The translations under genes were made by a program, and so were the position numbers. A DNA stretch of 64,000 bases from Zonotrichia leucophrys gambelii (Eukaryota; Chordata; Aves; Passeriformes; Passerellidae), in the NCBI RefSeq assembly GCF_028769735.1, contig NW_026992293.1:1-64000 (forward strand), written 5' to 3'. Shown here piece after piece: positions 60,721-64,000 of this stretch (the stretch's first letter is position 1; each line of letters starts with the position of its first letter). The notes beneath the pieces are model-generated. The model saw only the letters and a list, made by a program, of their open reading frames with translations, was not told the DNA's origin and did no database searches.

Positions 60721-63700
60721 ATGGGGGGGACACGAGGGACGGTGCTGGTGGCCCTGAGCTGCGCCATCACAGGTGAGGGGACAGCGGGAGGGGACAGGGG
60801 GACAAGGGGACGTTGGGACAGTCCTGGTGGTGGTCACCTGGTGGTGGTCACTTGTGCCATCACAGGGGAGGGGGACAGGGGGACATTGGGAGGGTCCTGG
60901 TGGTCCTCACCTGGTGGCCATCACAGGTGAGGATGGACAGGGGGACATTGGGAGAGGACAGGGGGACAAGGGGACGTTGGGACAGTCCTGGTGGTGGTCA
61001 CCTGGTGGTGGTCACTTGTGCCATCACAGGTGAGGATGGACAGAGGGACATTGGGAGGGGACATCGGGAGGGGACAGGGGGACATTGGGAGGGTCCTGGT
61101 GGTCCTCACCTGCTGGTGGTCACCTGGTGGTCCTCACTTGTGCCATCACAGGTCAGGGGACAGGGGGACATTGGGAGGGTCCTGATGGTCCTCACCTGGT
61201 GGCCATCACAGGTGAGGATGGACAGGGGGACACTGGGAGGGGACAGGGGGACATTGGGACAGTCCTGATGGTGGTCACCTGGTGGTGGTCACCTGGTGGT
61301 GGTCACTTGTGCCATCACAGGTGAGGATGGACAGGGGGACATTGGGAGGGGACAGGGGGACAAGGGGACGTTGGGACAGTCCTGATGGTGGTCACCTGGT
61401 GGTCCTCACTTGTGCCATCACAGGTCAGGGGGACAGGGGGACGTTGGGACGGTCCTGGTGGTGGTCACCTGCTGGTGGTCACCTGCTGGTGGTCACCTGG
61501 TGGTCCTCACTTGTGCCATCACAGGTGAGGGGGACAGGGGGACAGGGGGACATCGGGAGGGTCCTGGTGGTCCTCACCTGGTGGCCATCACAGGTGAGGA
61601 TGGACAGGGGGACATTGGGAGAGGACAGGGGGACATTGGGACAGTCCTGATGGTGGTCACCTGGTGGTTCCTCACTTGTGCCATCACAGGTGAGGATGGA
61701 CAGAGGGACACAGGGACATCGGGAGGGGACATTGGGAGGGTCCTGGTGGCCCTGACCTGGTGGTGGTCACCTGTGCCATCACAGGTGAGGATGGACAGGG
61801 GGACATTGGGAGGGGACATCGAGAGGGGACAGGGGGACATTGGGAGGGTCCTGGTGGTGGTCACCTGGTGGTGGTCACCTGGTGGTGGTCACCTGGTGGC
61901 CCTGAGCTGCGCCATCACAGGTGAGGATGGACAGGGGGACATTGGGAGGGGACATTGGGAGGGTCCTGATGGTGGTCACCTGGTGGTGGTCACCTGGTGG
62001 TGGTCACCTGGTGGTGGTCACCTGGTGATGGTCACCTGGGCCATCATGGGCGAGGATGGACAGGGGGACACGGGAACACTGGGGAGGAAGAGGAGGAGGA
62101 GGATGGCGGGGACAGGGGGATGAAGGTCTTGGAGGACGAGGGTGAGGAGGAGGAGGAGGGTGAAGAAGAGGACGATGAGGAAAAGGAGGGTGAAGAAGAG
62201 GAAGAGGAGGATGAAGAGGGTGAAGAAAAGGAGGAGGAGGTTGATGAAGAGAAGGATGAAGAAGATGAAGATGAGGAGGATGAAGAGGATGAAGAAGAGG
62301 AGGAATATTAGGGTGGGAGAAGTTTGAAAGGTTCAGATCTGAAGGTCTTGGAGGAGGAGGAGGAGGAAGAAGAAGAGGAGGAGGATGATGGGGACAGGTT
62401 GGAGGGGACAGGGGGATGAAGATGAAGAGGAGGGTGAAGAAGAGGAGGATGAGGAAAAGGAGAATGAAGAAGAGGAGGATGAAGAGGGTAAAGAAGAGGA
62501 GGAAGAGGATGAAGAGGAGGAGGATGAGGATGGTGGGGACAGGTTGGAGAGGGCAGGGGGATGAGGGTGAGGAGGAGGAGGGTGATGATGAAGAGCAGGA
62601 GGAGTTGTTGGGGTTGGAGAAGTTTGAGGGGTTCAGATCTGAAGGTCCTGGAGGAGGAAGAGGAAGATGAGGAGGAAGAGGAAGATGAGGAGGAAGAGGA
62701 AGAGGTGAAAGGTGATGGGGAGAGGCCGGAGGCGGGGGAGGAAGAGGAAGAGGAGGAAGGTGGAGACAACGAGGTGAGGTTGGGCTGGTCAGGGCCGAGG
62801 GTGGGATGAAGGTCTGGGAGGAAGAGGAGGATGAAGGAAGGTGGAGAAGATGAGGAGGAAGGTGAAGAGGAGGAGGAGGAGGAGGAAGGGGAGGAGGAAG
62901 AAGAAGGTGAGGATGATGGAGGAGGTTGGACAGGGAGAAGAAGGAACCTTGGATGAAGGTCTTGGAGAAGGAGGAGGATGAGGAGGATGAAGATGAAGGA
63001 GGGTGGAGGAGATGTGGTGACAATGGATGGGTCAAGGGGCAGGAGGAGGAGGAGGAGGAGGAAGGTCGGATTTCGGGGGAGAACCTTGGGGGTCTCTGCT
63101 CACTCTGGACCTTCTCCTGCAGCCGCCGTCTTGGGGACAACCAGAGCCCAGGAGAGCTCCAGGAGACCACCATGGACACCAATGGGACCACCATGAAGAT
63201 CACAGAGACCACCCTGAACACCCCAGAGACCCCCACGACCACCCAGGGAGCAGCCCAAGCACCTCATGGACCACCTCGAGCACATCAGGAACCACCACGG
63301 CCAACAGAGAGACCCCACAACCATCACAGGGACCACCACGACCACCTCAGCGACCCCCACAACCATCACAGGGAGCTCCACGACCTCAGGGACCTCCACG
63401 ACCACCCCAGAGATGACATCAACCACCCAGTGACCTCCACGACCTCAGTGACCACCACAACACCTCCTGAGACCTCCCCAACCACCACAGTGGCCACCAC
63501 GACCAACACAGAAACCTCCATGAGCACCTCATGGACCACCCCAACCTCCTCAGGGACCTCCACAACCCCAGGGACCATGAGCACCATCCCGGAGACCTCC
63601 ACGACCATCACAGGGAGCTCCACGACCTCAGGGACCTCCACAACACCTCCTGAGACCACCCCAACCACCCCAGGGACCCCACAACCACCTCAGAGACCAC

Positions 63701-64000
63701 CTCAACCACCCCAGTGGCCACCACGACCAACACAGAGACCCCCATGAGCACCTCATGGACCACCCCAACCTCCTCAGGGACTTCCACAACACCAGGAACC
63801 TCCACGACCACCCCAGGGAGCAGCCCAACCACCTCATGGACCACCTCGACCACCTCGGGAACCACCATGACCAACACAGAGACCACCACGACCACGTCAT
63901 GGACCACCCCAACCTCCTCAGGGACCTCCACGAGCACCTCAGGGACCATGAGCACCATCCCGGAGACCTCCACGACCATCACAGGGAGCTCCACGACCTC
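60721..64000 (+). CDS. Putative membrane-type mucin, 5' part (partial, frame breaks)
   Basis: Exon 1 (60721-60772) starts in a strong context (GCGGCCATGG) and encodes a hydrophobic leader, MGGTRGTVLVALSCAIT. Joining it in phase to the acceptor at 63121-63122 extends the leader to AAVLGTTRAQESS, a good signal peptide. From about 63160 to the window end the sequence encodes a Thr/Ser/Pro tandem domain (TTITGSSTTSGTS, STSWTTPTSSGTS, ETSTTITGSS), typical of densely O-glycosylated mucins. The reading frame breaks at least three times by one missing C in a C-run, plus once near 63155, so it is either errors in the sequence or a decayed gene. Position beside ACHE, on the opposite strand, matches human MUC3A/MUC12/MUC17, which it may represent; no SEA or EGF domain is inside the window. 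Confidence 0.5.
60773..62070 (+). repeat. Mucin exon 1 donor ladder: about 13 decoy exon ends
   Basis: The exon 1 end GCCATCACAG followed by GTGAGG recurs near 60855, 60915, 61018, 61141, 61201, 61311, 61415, 61523, 61584, 61678, 61775, 61910 and 62040 (degenerate). The 61895-61925 copy keeps GGCCCTGAGCTGCGCCATCA exactly. Filler is GGACAGGGGGACATTGGGAG and GGTGGTGGTCACCTG, period about 60-120 bp. Confidence 0.88.
62080..63080. repeat. Polypurine GAGGAGGATGAAGAGG tract in mucin intron 1
   Basis: About 1 kb of near-pure purine on + with embedded copies of GGTTCAGATCTGAAGGTC (near 62330 and 62630). Glutamate-rich or serine/proline-rich frames are repeat translations. Similar to the tract at 32570-33135. 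Confidence 0.9.

Noticed and set aside
62004..63242. 412-codon serine/proline/leucine frame on -
   Set aside because: Antisense of the polypurine tract; no domain and no start context.

Overview
The window looks like a bird genome, probably a gene-dense GC-rich dot microchromosome. The evidence is intron-split vertebrate genes with very high GC in third codon positions and almost wall-to-wall G/C-skewed minisatellites. An acetylcholinesterase lacking two peripheral-site aromatics fits as well; from memory, chicken AChE lacks the same two. I recognise no transposable element, rRNA, tRNA or CRISPR array. About 9% of the 64 kb codes for protein, in six complete genes plus the 5' part of a probable seventh.

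Layout, left to right: minisatellite and a GGGCGTGG array (1-2640); GPS2 on + (3007-13550), tail-to-tail with EIF5A on - (21962 to 15011); SLC2A4/GLUT4 on - (38881 to 27275), head-to-tail upstream of EIF5A and head-to-head with RNASEK on + (40891-43067); BACC1/BAP18 (C17orf49) on + (43546-47283), tail-to-tail with ACHE on - (53460 to 48524); then about 7 kb of arrays and a putative membrane-type mucin on + (60721 to beyond the end). GPS2-EIF5A-SLC2A4 and RNASEK-C17orf49 are human 17p13.1 neighbours. ACHE next to a mucin matches human 7q22 (ACHE-MUC3A/12/17). Two human linkage groups therefore meet between the 3' ends of BACC1 and ACHE, whose poly(A) signals are about 210 bp apart. YBX2, which lies between SLC2A4 and EIF5A in humans, is not seen.

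Two results stand out. (1) A full 11-exon, 520-codon GLUT4-type SLC2A4 with the FQQI sorting motif; GLUT4 has often been reported missing from birds. (2) A pattern that recurs in six of the seven genes: intronic tandem arrays whose unit contains the edge of the neighbouring exon with its splice site, giving ladders of 1 to about 13 decoy exon ends (GPS2 exons 4, 7, 8; EIF5A coding exons 2, 3; SLC2A4 exons 7, 9, 11; BACC1 exon 3; ACHE exons 2 and T; mucin exon 1). Copies of an exon's 5' end always lie upstream of it and copies of its 3' end always downstream.

Regulatory arrays are also tandem: nine perfect CArG boxes at about 31-bp spacing beside the EIF5A CpG promoter, clustered NRF1-type and TCTCGCGAGA elements in that promoter, about 16 GGGCGTGG-type boxes upstream of GPS2, and three full CRE palindromes in the GPS2 3' UTR. 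The genes have no shared pathway: GPS2 and BACC1 act in chromatin regulation, EIF5A in translation, SLC2A4 in glucose uptake, RNASEK with the V-ATPase, ACHE at synapses.
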